NCBI RefSeq assembly: GCF_003045775.1
Contig: NZ_PXNS01000009.1
Coordinates: 162,684-226,683 of the forward strand
Direction: 5' to 3'
Length of the DNA: 64,000 nt
From: Halomonas litopenaei
GTDB lineage: Bacteria; Pseudomonadota; Gammaproteobacteria; Pseudomonadales; Halomonadaceae
Shown here: piece by piece, positions 15,242 to 22,894 of the stretch
Layout of the letters: the number at the start of each line of letters is the position of its first letter
Position numbering within the stretch: the first letter of the stretch is position 1
Position numbers and translations under genes: made by a program
Notes under the pieces: generated by a model
The model's database searches: none
What the model was told of the DNA's origin: nothing
What the model saw: only the letters and a program-made list of their open reading frames with translations

Positions 15242-15570
15242 GCGAAACCAAATTCACACCGGGGCCGTGGACGGTCCACCACCGAATGCGCGATTGCGTC
15301 ACCTTCGAGGGAAAATTCGGAACCGAGAACCTGTTTCTGGAGAACCGGGAGGGGTACTACGCCTGCCAGAGCGAGCATGACGCCCACCTGATCGCGGCGG
15401 CGCCGGAGCTGTATGAGGCGCTTGAGGTGTTTGGGAGATTGGCCGACCAGCTTGATGGAGATAATGAGGTGCAGCGAACACCCGACGACGAGTGGGCAAA
15501 ATTCAGGCTATTAGCCTCGGACTACCGGAAGGCTCGCGCCGCTCTAGCCAAAGCCCGAGGCGAGTCATGA
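15238..15570 (+). CDS. Phage hypothetical protein, 110 residues
   Basis: Starts MSETKFTPGPWTVHHRMRDC and contains HDAHLIAAAPELYEALEVFG. This FTPGPW...AHLIAAAPELYEAL pattern is a widespread phage protein family of unknown function. Overlaps both neighbours by ATGA. Confidence 0.8.
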   Translation: MSETKFTPGPWTVHHRMRDCVTFEGKFGTENLFLENREGYYACQSEHDAHLIAAAPELYEALEVFGRLADQLDGDNEVQRTPDDEWAKFRLLASDYRKARAALAKARGES

Positions 15571-15653
15571 CCCCCGATAAATCCTGGCTGGTGGTGTTCG
15601 CCCTTCTCTACGCCCTGGCATTCATCGGCGCCGCTTGGTGCGGCAGGAGGTAG
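15567..15653 (+). CDS. 28-residue membrane peptide
   Basis: MTPDKSWLVVFALLYALAFI followed by a short basic tail: one membrane helix. It overlaps the previous stop (ATGA) and contains the AGGAGG ribosome site for the next gene. Function unknown. Confidence 0.5.
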   Translation: MTPDKSWLVVFALLYALAFIGAAWCGRR

Positions 15654-15655
15654 GT

Positions 15656-15907
15656 ATGAGCACGAGCGGATGGAGCAAACACAGCCGCGACATCGAGGCG
15701 TTGCGAGACGCCACCCGAGATATGGGCAACCAACTGGCCGAACACCCCATCAAGGAGATGCTGGCGGAGGACCCTATAGCGATGGAAGAGCTGATCGAGG
15801 CCGCTATCGAGGTCTTTGCTAGCGGCGGGTACCGAGGCGGGCCTGACGTCAACACGGCGATTGAGGTGGCCATCGACCAGCACTACCGGAGGAGGGCGGC
15901 GGCATGA
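15656..15907 (+). CDS. Phage hypothetical protein, 83 residues
   Basis: From MSTSGWSKHSRDIEALRDAT, mostly helical and acidic. The start has AGGAGGTAGGT upstream. Overlaps the next start. No family recognised. Confidence 0.6.
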   Translation: MSTSGWSKHSRDIEALRDATRDMGNQLAEHPIKEMLAEDPIAMEELIEAAIEVFASGGYRGGPDVNTAIEVAIDQHYRRRAAA

Positions 15908-16251
15908 GCTTCAACATCGATTTCGAGATGAAGGTCCGCGTCGAGTTCTCTGATAAGCCCAAGTCGAAAGCGTTTTTTATCGATGGCGACTGGAAGGAGT
16001 CGTTCTACGACCTCGTGGACCTCGAAGACTTGGCCAGCTCCATTGCTAACGGGTTTGTCCACGCGACTCCGACCTTCCAGCCCGAGCATCGAGCATTCGG
16101 ATTTTTCCTCGAGGGATATGGCCTTTTTCTGCGAACCAGTTATAGCCCCGAGACATATGAGCTCACGGGGCAGTATGCAGATGACTGCAGCGGGATCGCT
16201 ATCAAGCTGATTGACGATCTGGAGGCTGTCTACGTGGAGGAAACGGCATGA
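15904..16251 (+). CDS. Phage hypothetical protein, 115 residues
   Basis: MSFNIDFEMKVRVEFSDKPK; alternating beta strands with aromatic residues and no catalytic motif seen. Overlaps both neighbours by four bases, so part of the early operon. Confidence 0.6.
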   Translation: MSFNIDFEMKVRVEFSDKPKSKAFFIDGDWKESFYDLVDLEDLASSIANGFVHATPTFQPEHRAFGFFLEGYGLFLRTSYSPETYELTGQYADDCSGIAIKLIDDLEAVYVEETA

Positions 16252-16499
16252 CGTTTATGACCACCGTTGCCGGTATCCCGTGCCGGTGCCAGGTGACGCT
16301 CTACAGCCCTGGGGTGCCGATGCGCACCACTGGATTTGGATTCGGTGACGCTGATCCACCAGAGCCGGAGGAATTCGAGTTCGACATCCTCGATCGCCGC
16401 GGTTTTCCGGCGGCATGGCTCGAGCGGAAATTGACCGACGACGACTACGACCGGCTGCTCGAGGAGTACCGCAGAGAGCGGGGCGCCTGGGCGGCATGA
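16248..16499 (+). CDS. Phage hypothetical protein, 83 residues
   Basis: MTFMTTVAGIPCRCQVTLYS, followed by an acidic stretch PPEPEEFEFDILD and a helical tail ending YRRERGAWAA. The CRCQVTxYxPxxPMxxTGxGFGDADPPEPEEFEFxxLDRRG pattern recurs in phage early regions. Function unknown. Confidence 0.65.
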   Translation: MTFMTTVAGIPCRCQVTLYSPGVPMRTTGFGFGDADPPEPEEFEFDILDRRGFPAAWLERKLTDDDYDRLLEEYRRERGAWAA

Positions 16500-16509
16500 G
16501 GAGGAAAGC

Positions 16510-16656
16510 ATGCGAGCACTGATCTTGATCACCGCCCTGGCCTTGGCCGGCTGTAGCAGCCAGCCGATCGACCGGGAATTCGGACATCGCCACGGCTACG
16601 ACGCCATGCGGTCGATGATTCAGTCCACAGGGGCAATCCATCACGGGGTTGACTGA
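16510..16656 (+). CDS. Small lipoprotein, 48 residues
   Basis: MRALILITALALAGCSSQPI: a short signal peptide with lipobox LAGC at residues 12-15, then a polar 33-residue tail. Ribosome site GAGGAAAGC. Phage-encoded small lipoproteins can act in superinfection exclusion or as outer spanin subunits, but this one is in the early operon, so exclusion is the better guess (inference). Too short for routine ORF filters. Confidence 0.6.
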   Translation: MRALILITALALAGCSSQPIDREFGHRHGYDAMRSMIQSTGAIHHGVD

Positions 16657-16662
16657 CGAGAA

Positions 16663-16691
16663 GCCCCAGCCGATGGCGGTCGGACTGGGGC
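16663..16691 (+). other. Hairpin in the leader of the recombination genes
   Basis: GCCCCAG / CTGGGGC outer stem with CCGA / TCGG inner stem, 33 bases before the ERF start, no T-run. Probably an RNA stability or translational control element. Confidence 0.4.
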
Positions 16692-16724
16692 GGATACCAA
16701 CAGTATCGAGGAGAGGATAAAGCA

Positions 16725-17471
16725 ATGAGCACTGAGTTGGCCACACGACAGGAAGGGGCGGTTCAGGCGCCCGCGCAACAGGTGAGCGAGTCGGCAGCGA
16801 TCATCCAGGTGATTGAGCGGGCGGCCATGAACCCCGACGTCGACATCGACAAGATGGAGCGGCTGCTGCAAATGCAGGAGCGCGTCATGGAGCGCCAGGC
16901 GGCCATGGAATACAGCGCAGCGATGGCAGCCATGCAGACGGAAATGCCGAGCATCGCTGAGCGCGGCAAGACGAACAACGGGAAGTACGCCACGCTCGAG
17001 GACATCGTCGACACCGTTCGGCCAGTGATGCAGAAGCACGGCTTCGCGGTCAGCTTCCGCGTCAAGACGGTCGACAAGGGGATCGAAGTCACGGGCGTGC
17101 TGATGCACAAGGGCGGCCATCGGGAGGAGACCGCAATGCTACTGCCCGCCGACACCAGCGGCAACAAGAACGCCGTCCAGGCCTTCGGCTCGACCACCAG
17201 CTACGGCAAGCGGTACGTGCTGTGCGCACTCCTGAATATCACGACTCGCGGCGAGGACGACGATGGCGTGTCGGCAGCGCCAACCAAGACTGTCACTGCG
17301 TTCCAAGCCGGGCAGATCGCACAGCGCTTGGCCCAGTGCCCCGAGAAGACTCAGGCATGGTTTGCCGAGACCTATGGTGACGCCAGCCGCGTCCCGCGCA
17401 CCAAGTTCGACGGAATGATGGCGCAGCTCAACAAGATCATCCAGGAGGCCGGTGATGCAGATCATTCATGA
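16725..17471 (+). CDS. ERF family single-strand annealing protein
   Basis: 248 residues. The core (MAAMQTEMPSIAERGKTNNG, YATLEDIVDTVRPVMQKHGF, then AFGSTTSYGKRYVLCALLNI) is the ERF superfamily signature. ERF proteins form rings, anneal complementary single strands, and circularise or recombine phage DNA with an exonuclease partner. The partner lies immediately downstream and overlaps its 3' end. The N-terminal 60 residues and the C-terminal tail look disordered. Confidence 0.93.
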   Translation: MSTELATRQEGAVQAPAQQVSESAAIIQVIERAAMNPDVDIDKMERLLQMQERVMERQAAMEYSAAMAAMQTEMPSIAERGKTNNGKYATLEDIVDTVRPVMQKHGFAVSFRVKTVDKGIEVTGVLMHKGGHREETAMLLPADTSGNKNAVQAFGSTTSYGKRYVLCALLNITTRGEDDDGVSAAPTKTVTAFQAGQIAQRLAQCPEKTQAWFAETYGDASRVPRTKFDGMMAQLNKIIQEAGDADHS

Positions 17472-18066
17472 ACTTGAGCAGGGCACGCCCGAGTGGCACG
17501 ACGCCAGGCTGGGCATCGTCACGATGTCCAGGCTCAAAGACTTGTTGGTCAATGGCAAGGGTCCTGGGGGCTTTGGTGCCGGCGCAATCAGCTACATGCA
17601 CGAGCTGATCGGCGAGCGTATGACCGGCGAGCCTTCCGGTGCTTTCCAGGGCAACCGCCACACCGAGCGCGGGCACGAGATGGAGCCGGTGGCCCGCGAC
17701 TTGTACCGCCAGGCCACCGGCAACCAATCCAGGGAGGTCGGCATCGTCCTCAACCACGGCGCCGGGTACTCGCCTGACGGGCTGATCGGTGAAGACGGTG
17801 CGCTCGAGATCAAGAGCAAGCTGCCCAAGCTCCAAGTCGAGGTGCTGCTGGCGGATGAGATCCCCAAGGATCACATCGCCCAGTGCCAGGGCGGGCTATG
17901 GGTCAGCGAGCGTGAGTGGATCGACTTCGTCAGCTACTGGCCTGGGATGCCGCTTTTCGTGAAGCGGGCATATCGCGACGAGAAGATGATCCGAACCATC
18001 GCAGAGCGCGTCGATGCGTTCTACGAGGAAATGGAAACCCGAATGGGCCGCGTACTGGCGGCATGA
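17455..18066 (+). CDS. YqaJ-family phage exonuclease
   Basis: 203 residues. Motifs: QGTPEWHDARLGIVTMSRL at the N-terminus, then GHEMEPVARDLYRQATG, then the nuclease core SPDGLIGEDGALEIKSK (D...ExK) and HIAQCQGGLWVSEREWIDFV. It is a 5'-3' exonuclease generating single strands for the ERF annealer (two-component recombination). ATG at 17455 after CAGGAGG, a GTG at 17452 is equivalent. Overlaps ERF by 17 bases. Confidence 0.93.
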   Translation: MQIIHELEQGTPEWHDARLGIVTMSRLKDLLVNGKGPGGFGAGAISYMHELIGERMTGEPSGAFQGNRHTERGHEMEPVARDLYRQATGNQSREVGIVLNHGAGYSPDGLIGEDGALEIKSKLPKLQVEVLLADEIPKDHIAQCQGGLWVSEREWIDFVSYWPGMPLFVKRAYRDEKMIRTIAERVDAFYEEMETRMGRVLAA

Positions 18067-18076
18067 GGAGGAGAGC

Positions 18077-19135
18077 ATGACCGCAGTAGCTGAGAAAGAA
18101 TCAACAGAGCTGGTCACCGTGCCGTCCAAAGAGACGGCGCTTGAGGTGTTCAAGACTGATAAGGGCTTGGACCCATACCTGGCAACGATCCGCGAGGAGC
18201 TGGACGCTTTTCTCGCCGAACCGCCCACCCTGGATACCGCAAAGGGACGACAAGCCTACGCCTCCATGGCGCACAAGATAGCCCGCAGCAAGACTGCAAT
18301 CGACAATATTGGCAAGGAGCTGGTGGCCGACCTCAAGCAATTGCCAAAGACCATCGACGCAGAACGGAAGCGGTGGCGTGACCAGCTGGACGCATGGCGC
18401 GACGAAGCGCGTGGGCCGCTGAATGAGTGGGAGGCCGCTGAGGAGGCGCGCAAGGCTCAGCATCAGGCAGGCATCGAACGACTCGACCTGCTGGCCTCTG
18501 ACATCCCCAATCTGGATAGCAAGGAGCTGGCCAACTGCATCGCCGAAGCCGAGGCCATGGCCATTGGCGAGCACTGGGAGGAGTACGAGGCAGAAGCGGC
18601 CCGCACCAAGGACCGGGTGCTGTCTTTGCTGCGGGAGGGCCTTGCCAAGCGCCAGGCCTACGAGGCTGAACAGGCCGAGCTAGCCCGGCTGCGCGCCGAA
18701 GCTGAGGCGCGCGAGCAGAAGGAACGCGAGGAACGCATTGCGCGTGAGGCCGAGGAGCGGGCCCGCCGTGAAGCCGAGGCGGCCGCCCAAGCAGAGCGTG
18801 ACGCTGCCGCTCGCCGGGAAGCTGAAGCCAAGGCAGCGGCGGAGCGGCGTGAGCGTGAGCACAAGGAAGCAATTGAACGTCAGCGCCGGGAAGCAGAAGC
18901 AGAGCGTCAGCGCATCGAAGACGAGCACCGCCGCCGCGAGGAGGAGCGCCTGGCCGATGAGCGTCGCCAGCAAGATGAGTTGGCACGACGCCAGGCCGAC
19001 AAGGAGCATCGCGCCCGCATCAACCGCGCCGCCCTTGAGGCCATGATTGGCGGTGGGATGCCGGAGGACTGCGCCAAGACGGCTATCACGCTCATTGCGA
19101 AGGGGCAGATACCCAGTATCACCATCAGCTACTGA
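18077..19135 (+). CDS. Phage coiled-coil protein of the recombination operon
   Basis: 352 residues from MTAVAEKESTELVTVPSKET. The first 150 residues are a helical domain typical of proteins encoded next to YqaJ/ERF in many phages (EVFKTDKGLDPYLATIREEL). Residues about 195-330 are an Ala/Glu/Arg heptad repeat, a very long coiled coil. The C-terminal helix includes MIGGGMPEDCAKTAITLIAK. Probably a scaffold or modulator of the recombinase (inference). It is followed by a terminator. Confidence 0.75.
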   Translation: MTAVAEKESTELVTVPSKETALEVFKTDKGLDPYLATIREELDAFLAEPPTLDTAKGRQAYASMAHKIARSKTAIDNIGKELVADLKQLPKTIDAERKRWRDQLDAWRDEARGPLNEWEAAEEARKAQHQAGIERLDLLASDIPNLDSKELANCIAEAEAMAIGEHWEEYEAEAARTKDRVLSLLREGLAKRQAYEAEQAELARLRAEAEAREQKEREERIAREAEERARREAEAAAQAERDAAARREAEAKAAAERREREHKEAIERQRREAEAERQRIEDEHRRREEERLADERRQQDELARRQADKEHRARINRAALEAMIGGGMPEDCAKTAITLIAKGQIPSITISY

Positions 19136-19136
19136 C

Positions 19137-19160
19137 AGGCCCCACACCGGGGCCTTTTTT
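19137..19160 (+). terminator. Rho-independent terminator after the recombination operon
   Basis: Stem AGGCCCC / GGGGCCT with a five-base loop and a T-run, directly after the coiled-coil gene stop. Confidence 0.88.
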
Positions 19161-19172
19161 GTGGGAGGCGGT

Positions 19173-19583
19173 ATGGAACAACACCAATGGAAGACCACAG
19201 AAAAACAGTACGTGAAGCGCCGTCTCGATGAGGGCGCCACATACCAGGACATCGCAATAGAGTTGGGGTTTGGGCGAGACCAGGTCCATGGCTTGGCCAA
19301 GCGCAGCGGCTTTACTGATCCCCGTCGCCGCGGCGCTTGGCGTCGGCGAGATTGGTCCGAGCTCGACCAGGCAGTGCAGGACTGCATCGAGGTCCAGTGC
19401 ATGTCCATTCGCCAGGTCGTCAGCCATCTGCAACGGCAGGGTATATCGACCAGCTACTCCAGCATCTTGAAGCGGGTCAAGCAGATGCCAGCGCCGGTCC
19501 AGTTTCAGGCCCGCGTTAACGCGGCCCGTCGCCAAGCCAGCAATGCATATCGAATGCGCCTGCGGATCAAGCGGGCGGCATGA
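19173..19583 (+). CDS. Helix-turn-helix phage protein, paralogue of the 9332 gene
   Basis: 136 residues from MEQHQWKTTEKQYVKRRLDE. It has one SANT/GcrA-like HTH (YVKRRLDEGATYQDIAIELG) and then DPRRRGAWRRRDWSELDQAV, matching the ERAGAFRRKDAALVAEIHDI region of the minus-strand protein at 9332, and a similarly basic tail ending RMRLRIKRAA. Likely a DNA-binding regulator. Confidence 0.7.
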   Translation: MEQHQWKTTEKQYVKRRLDEGATYQDIAIELGFGRDQVHGLAKRSGFTDPRRRGAWRRRDWSELDQAVQDCIEVQCMSIRQVVSHLQRQGISTSYSSILKRVKQMPAPVQFQARVNAARRQASNAYRMRLRIKRAA

Positions 19584-19693
19584 ATAAACGCGCCGTGCCC
19601 GGTGGCGCCAATGACCGGGACGAGGCCAGGCCACCGTGTCTCAAAACGGAGTCAGCCCGCTGGCCGCCGTCTCCTCAGCTCCACCCGTGCTGA
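19580..19693 (+). CDS. Possible 37-residue peptide
   Basis: ATG overlaps the preceding stop (ATGA). The polar peptide begins MNKRAVPGGANDRDEARPPC. The overlap is the only support. The 120 bases from 19694 to 19813 otherwise appear non-coding, with a GGCACACGCCGGGGC hairpin-like stretch. Confidence 0.25.
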   Translation: MNKRAVPGGANDRDEARPPCLKTESARWPPSPQLHPC

Positions 19694-19813
19694 GCGCGGG
19701 CGAGTTCACTGCACAGCAGTAGGCGGCAGGGCGGGCCGGGTGCCGCACGTGAAGCGGCAATTTCTTTCCAGCCTCGGCACACGCCGGGGCTTTCTCATGC
19801 CACGGAGAGACGC

Positions 19814-21274
19814 ATGACCAGTCTGAACCTGTTCGGCCACGAGCTGGTGGTCGACAACTTCGCCGGCGGCGGCGGAGCCAGTGAGGGGATCGAGCAGGCC
19901 CTGGGCCGGCCAGTAGACCTCGCCATCAATCACGACGCCACGGCCATCGCCGTGCACACCGCGAATCACCCAGGTTCTGAGCACAGTGTTGCTGACGTAT
20001 GGGACATCGATCCCGAGACGGCCGCCGCTGGTCGTCCAGTGGGGCTCGCCTGGTTCTCGCCGGACTGCCGTCACCACAGCAAGGCCAAGGGCGGGCGCCC
20101 CGTCAGCAAAAGCGTGCGCGGCCTGGCATGGGTTGCCGCGCGCTGGGCAGCCAAGGTGAAGCCTCGGGTCATCGCCTTGGAGAACGTCGAAGAATTTCTG
20201 GACTGGGGCCCGCTGATCAAGAACGCCAAGGGACAATTGGTGCCGGATCCAGCTCGAAAGGGGCAGACCTTCAATGGCTTTGTGCGTGCCTTGCGCCGGC
20301 ATGGGTACCAGGTGGATTGGCGGATCCTGAAAGCCTGCGACTTCGGAGCCCCAACCATTCGCCGTCGGCTGTTCCTGGTGGCCCGCCGTGATGGGCTGCC
20401 CATCAAGTGGCCGAAGCCAACTCATGGCGACCCGGGCTCGCCTGCCGTTCGGAGGGGGAAGCTGCAGCCCTGGCGTACCGCCGCGGAGTGCATCGATTGG
20501 TTGATTCCGTGTCCCAGCATCTTCGAGCGGCAGCGGCCCCTGGCCGACGCCACCCTGCGCCGCATTGCCAAGGGCGTGATGCGGTACGTGGTCGAGAGCG
20601 GCGACCCCTTCATCGTGCCGATCGCCAACTACGGCAATGGCTCGGAATTGGTCAACGCCATAGGCGAACCTCTACGCACCGTCACGGCCTGGCCAAAGGG
20701 CGGCAGCTTCGCGCTGGTCTCCGCATTTCTTTGTAAACACTACACCGGTGTGATCGGCGACGACCTGCGCAAGCCGCTGCCGACGATCACGGCCACTGAT
20801 CACAACGCGCCGGTGGCCGTAAGTTTGGTGAACCTCAAGGGCAGTGAGCGAGGCGGCCGGGACCCTCGGCAACCGATGCCCACCATCTGCGCCGGCGGCA
20901 CCCACGCGGCGGCCGTAGCCGCCTTCTTGGTGAAATATTACGGGCAGGGCGTTGGCCAGGTCATGAGCGATCCGATGCACACCATGCCGACGAAGGATCG
21001 TTTCGGGCTGGTCACCGTGACCATCGCCGGAGAGCAGTACGCCATCGTCGACATCGGCATGAGGATGCTGCAGCCCCATGAGCTGGCTGCAGCGCAGGGC
21101 TTTCCAGATCACTACGAGTTCGCCCAGGTAAACGGCAAGCCGGTACCGAAGTATCAGCAGGTGAGGCTGATCGGCAACAGCGTGTGCCCGCCGCTGGCCA
21201 AGGCCATCGTCGAGGCGAACTTCACACACGAGCGTCGGTTCATGCCGGCAACTGAGCAAGGGGAGGCCGCATGA
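19814..21274 (+). CDS. DNA cytosine-C5 methyltransferase
   Basis: 486 residues. Methyltransferase motif I is FAGGGGASEGIEQAL (residues 16-30). Motif IV is FSPDCRHHSKAKGG with the catalytic Cys85; it reads PDC, not the common PCQ. Motif VI is ALENVEEF (Glu124). Late motifs are QPHELAAAQGFPDHYEF and VRLIGNSVCPPLAKAIV. It transfers a methyl group from SAM to C5 of cytosine. No restriction enzyme is adjacent, so it probably protects phage DNA from host restriction or alters regulation. The variable target-recognition region lies at about residues 190-400. Confidence 0.93.
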   Translation: MTSLNLFGHELVVDNFAGGGGASEGIEQALGRPVDLAINHDATAIAVHTANHPGSEHSVADVWDIDPETAAAGRPVGLAWFSPDCRHHSKAKGGRPVSKSVRGLAWVAARWAAKVKPRVIALENVEEFLDWGPLIKNAKGQLVPDPARKGQTFNGFVRALRRHGYQVDWRILKACDFGAPTIRRRLFLVARRDGLPIKWPKPTHGDPGSPAVRRGKLQPWRTAAECIDWLIPCPSIFERQRPLADATLRRIAKGVMRYVVESGDPFIVPIANYGNGSELVNAIGEPLRTVTAWPKGGSFALVSAFLCKHYTGVIGDDLRKPLPTITATDHNAPVAVSLVNLKGSERGGRDPRQPMPTICAGGTHAAAVAAFLVKYYGQGVGQVMSDPMHTMPTKDRFGLVTVTIAGEQYAIVDIGMRMLQPHELAAAQGFPDHYEFAQVNGKPVPKYQQVRLIGNSVCPPLAKAIVEANFTHERRFMPATEQGEAA

Positions 21275-21384
21275 CACCAGCCGAGTGGATCAACGACATC
21301 GAGGTTTGGGGGGAGGTCGGCGCCAGAGCTGTCGAGCAGGCGCTGGCTGATCAGATGTGGAGGGAGTGGGTATGCAGCGAGTAG
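21271..21384 (+). CDS. Small phage protein, 37 residues
   Basis: MTPAEWINDIEVWGEVGARA; overlaps the methyltransferase stop by ATGA and the next gene by 13 bases. Helical, unknown function. Confidence 0.45.
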   Translation: MTPAEWINDIEVWGEVGARAVEQALADQMWREWVCSE

Positions 21385-21617
21385 ACAGGCTGCGCGGCCT
21401 GGTGTCCGTGCAGCAGGAGATCAGGGTGCGGGAAGGACTGCCGGTGCGGTTCAGCGCCCGGCATGTGGCGGCGGGGCTTGGCGCCGTGATGGGCCAGTAC
21501 CGGTTGGTGAAAGCGCCAGAGGCGGCCCAAGAGGCGATTCGGCAGTGGCACGAGCACGGGCGGATTCAGCGCGACGGCACGCTCGACGGGATACCGGCTT
21601 GGAGGAAGGCGGGATGA
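21372..21617 (+). CDS. Phage hypothetical protein, 81 residues
   Basis: From MQRVDRLRGLVSVQQEIRVR with GGGAGTGG upstream; mixed alpha/beta with a basic end. Overlaps the next ATG. No family recognised. Confidence 0.5.
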   Translation: MQRVDRLRGLVSVQQEIRVREGLPVRFSARHVAAGLGAVMGQYRLVKAPEAAQEAIRQWHEHGRIQRDGTLDGIPAWRKAG

Positions 21618-21715
21618 TCGCGGCCATCATTCTCGGCCTGCTGATCATGGCCGGCGGGGCGCTGGTCCTGCGAGAAGCGAGGCGGGCGTACAGAGAGCAG
21701 AGGAGAAGGGTATGA
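21614..21715 (+). CDS. 33-residue membrane peptide
   Basis: MIAAIILGLLIMAGGALVLR plus a strongly basic tail: one membrane helix with positive-inside charge. Overlaps both neighbours (ATGA). Fourth such mini membrane protein in this prophage. Confidence 0.5.
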   Translation: MIAAIILGLLIMAGGALVLREARRAYREQRRRV

Positions 21716-22074
21716 GCAGTTCGATTGAAGCGCTACAGCAGCGGCTGGAGCAGGTGGAAGCCGAGAGGGATGCGCTGGCGGCAAGCTACGAGGCGCTGGC
21801 AAACGAGGTTCGCGGGATCATACAGGATTCCGATGGCGTGGCCGGCTACCACCTCAACGGCGACGTTGCCGACTGGGACGAGTTCGAGCTGGGCGACCTG
21901 CTGAGTGAACAGGGGCCGGATTGCCTCGCCTGCCGCGATGCCAGGGTAAAGGCGAAGGCGCTAGATGACGCCGCTGACGCTATAGACCGCGTTGGTACTG
22001 ACTACCCGCAAGGTTTCTTGCGCGGTCGCGCCGCCAAGCTTCGTCAGCAGGCCGAGGGAGGTGGCGATGAATAA
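21712..22074 (+). CDS. Phage hypothetical protein, 120 residues
   Basis: MSSSIEALQQRLEQVEAERD forms an N-terminal coiled coil. A middle acidic part contains DCLACRDARVKAKALDDAAD, and the C-terminal half (ALDDAADAIDRVGTDYPQGFL) is typical of phage proteins annotated as DUF551-region or ead-like. Function unknown. Confidence 0.6.
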   Translation: MSSSIEALQQRLEQVEAERDALAASYEALANEVRGIIQDSDGVAGYHLNGDVADWDEFELGDLLSEQGPDCLACRDARVKAKALDDAADAIDRVGTDYPQGFLRGRAAKLRQQAEGGGDE

Positions 22075-22420
22075 GCTCTTGCCCTGTCCGTTCTGCGCAG
22101 GAGAAGCCGAGTTCGGGCGCATAGGCACGCCACGACAGTCCTGCATCGTGGCCTGCACTGACTGCGGTGGACGGCTCGAGTCCAACGAGGAGGGTGGCGC
22201 GTGCGGCTCTCAGTGGAACGATCGCCACGTCCCAGACGGCTGGCAGTGCGTGCCAGCAGCGCCGACGCTGGAGATGCAAAAGGCCTACTTCGATTCCATT
22301 GATGAAAACATGCAGCGAGTGAAAGCCGATCTTAGGTTTGGGCGGTTCGATAATCAGCGCCTTGGCTACCAGCGCATGCTCGCAGCGGCGCCGAAGCCGG
22401 GAGGAGGCGATGAGCCTTAG
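22067..22420 (+). CDS. Lar-like restriction alleviation protein
   Basis: 117 residues. The N-terminus LLPCPFCAGEAEFGR with a later CTDCGGRLES and a W-N-D-R motif (SQWNDRHV) is the Lar family pattern, a zinc-ribbon protein that modulates host type I restriction. Here the usual tail is extended by a YFDSIDENMQRVKADLRFGR helical segment. Located after the methyltransferase, so the two form an anti-restriction pair (inference). Confidence 0.75.
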   Translation: MNKLLPCPFCAGEAEFGRIGTPRQSCIVACTDCGGRLESNEEGGACGSQWNDRHVPDGWQCVPAAPTLEMQKAYFDSIDENMQRVKADLRFGRFDNQRLGYQRMLAAAPKPGGGDEP

Positions 22421-22529
22421 CTGGTGCGGTTCCTGGTATGCCAGGTATAGGTTCAGCGGCGCCCGTGGAAAACAGAGTGAGCCTGGTGAGCATCATTGTG
22501 CCCACCTGAGCAAGGGGTGCGGGGTATAG
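22410..22529 (+). CDS. Possible 39-residue protein
   Basis: ATG overlaps the Lar-like stop region and is preceded by GGAGGAGG; peptide MSLSWCGSWYARYRFSGARG with three further His/Cys residues. Support is the ribosome site only. Confidence 0.3.
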   Translation: MSLSWCGSWYARYRFSGARGKQSEPGEHHCAHLSKGCGV

Positions 22530-22559
22530 TAGGTTAAACGCAAAAACTGGAAGCCATTT

Positions 22560-22832
22560 ATGTCCTTCGATGTCGACGAGCTACTGTATCTAGCCGCTTT
22601 CCCTACTCGTGCCGAAATTCTTAACGTGGTCCAAAAATTCGATCCGATCTGTGTGTCTAGGATTTCTGAGGTGCTATCTCTGACTCAGAATCAGACCAGC
22701 AAGCATCTCACCAAATTGCGCGAAGCAGGTCTTGTAAAGGCGGATCGGTCAGGCCGTACCGTGTACTACCGCCTTGCAGATGAACCTTGTTTACGCGATT
22801 TCCTTAAATGGCGGCGACGATACCGCCAGTGA
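22560..22832 (+). CDS. ArsR-type winged-helix regulator
   Basis: 90 residues. LAAFPTRAEILNVVQKF, then ISEVLSLTQNQTSKHLTKLR and the wing VKADRSGRTVYYRLADEP are typical of ArsR/SmtB HTH proteins. The metal-binding ELCVCDL motif is absent, so it is probably not a metal sensor. It lies between the early operon and xis and has its own upstream gap and a terminator behind it. Base composition is lower in GC than neighbours, which suggests a separate origin. Confidence 0.82.
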   Translation: MSFDVDELLYLAAFPTRAEILNVVQKFDPICVSRISEVLSLTQNQTSKHLTKLREAGLVKADRSGRTVYYRLADEPCLRDFLKWRRRYRQ

Positions 22833-22847
22833 ACTGCCGATCATCAT

Positions 22848-22873
22848 GCCGCCCACCGAGGCGGCTTTCTTTT
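22848..22873 (+). terminator. Rho-independent terminator before xis
   Basis: Stem GCCGCC / GGCGGC, loop CACCGA, followed by TTTCTTTT; 15 bases after the ArsR-type gene stop. Confidence 0.85.
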
Positions 22874-22894
22874 GCCCTGAAGGAGAGCTTGATC

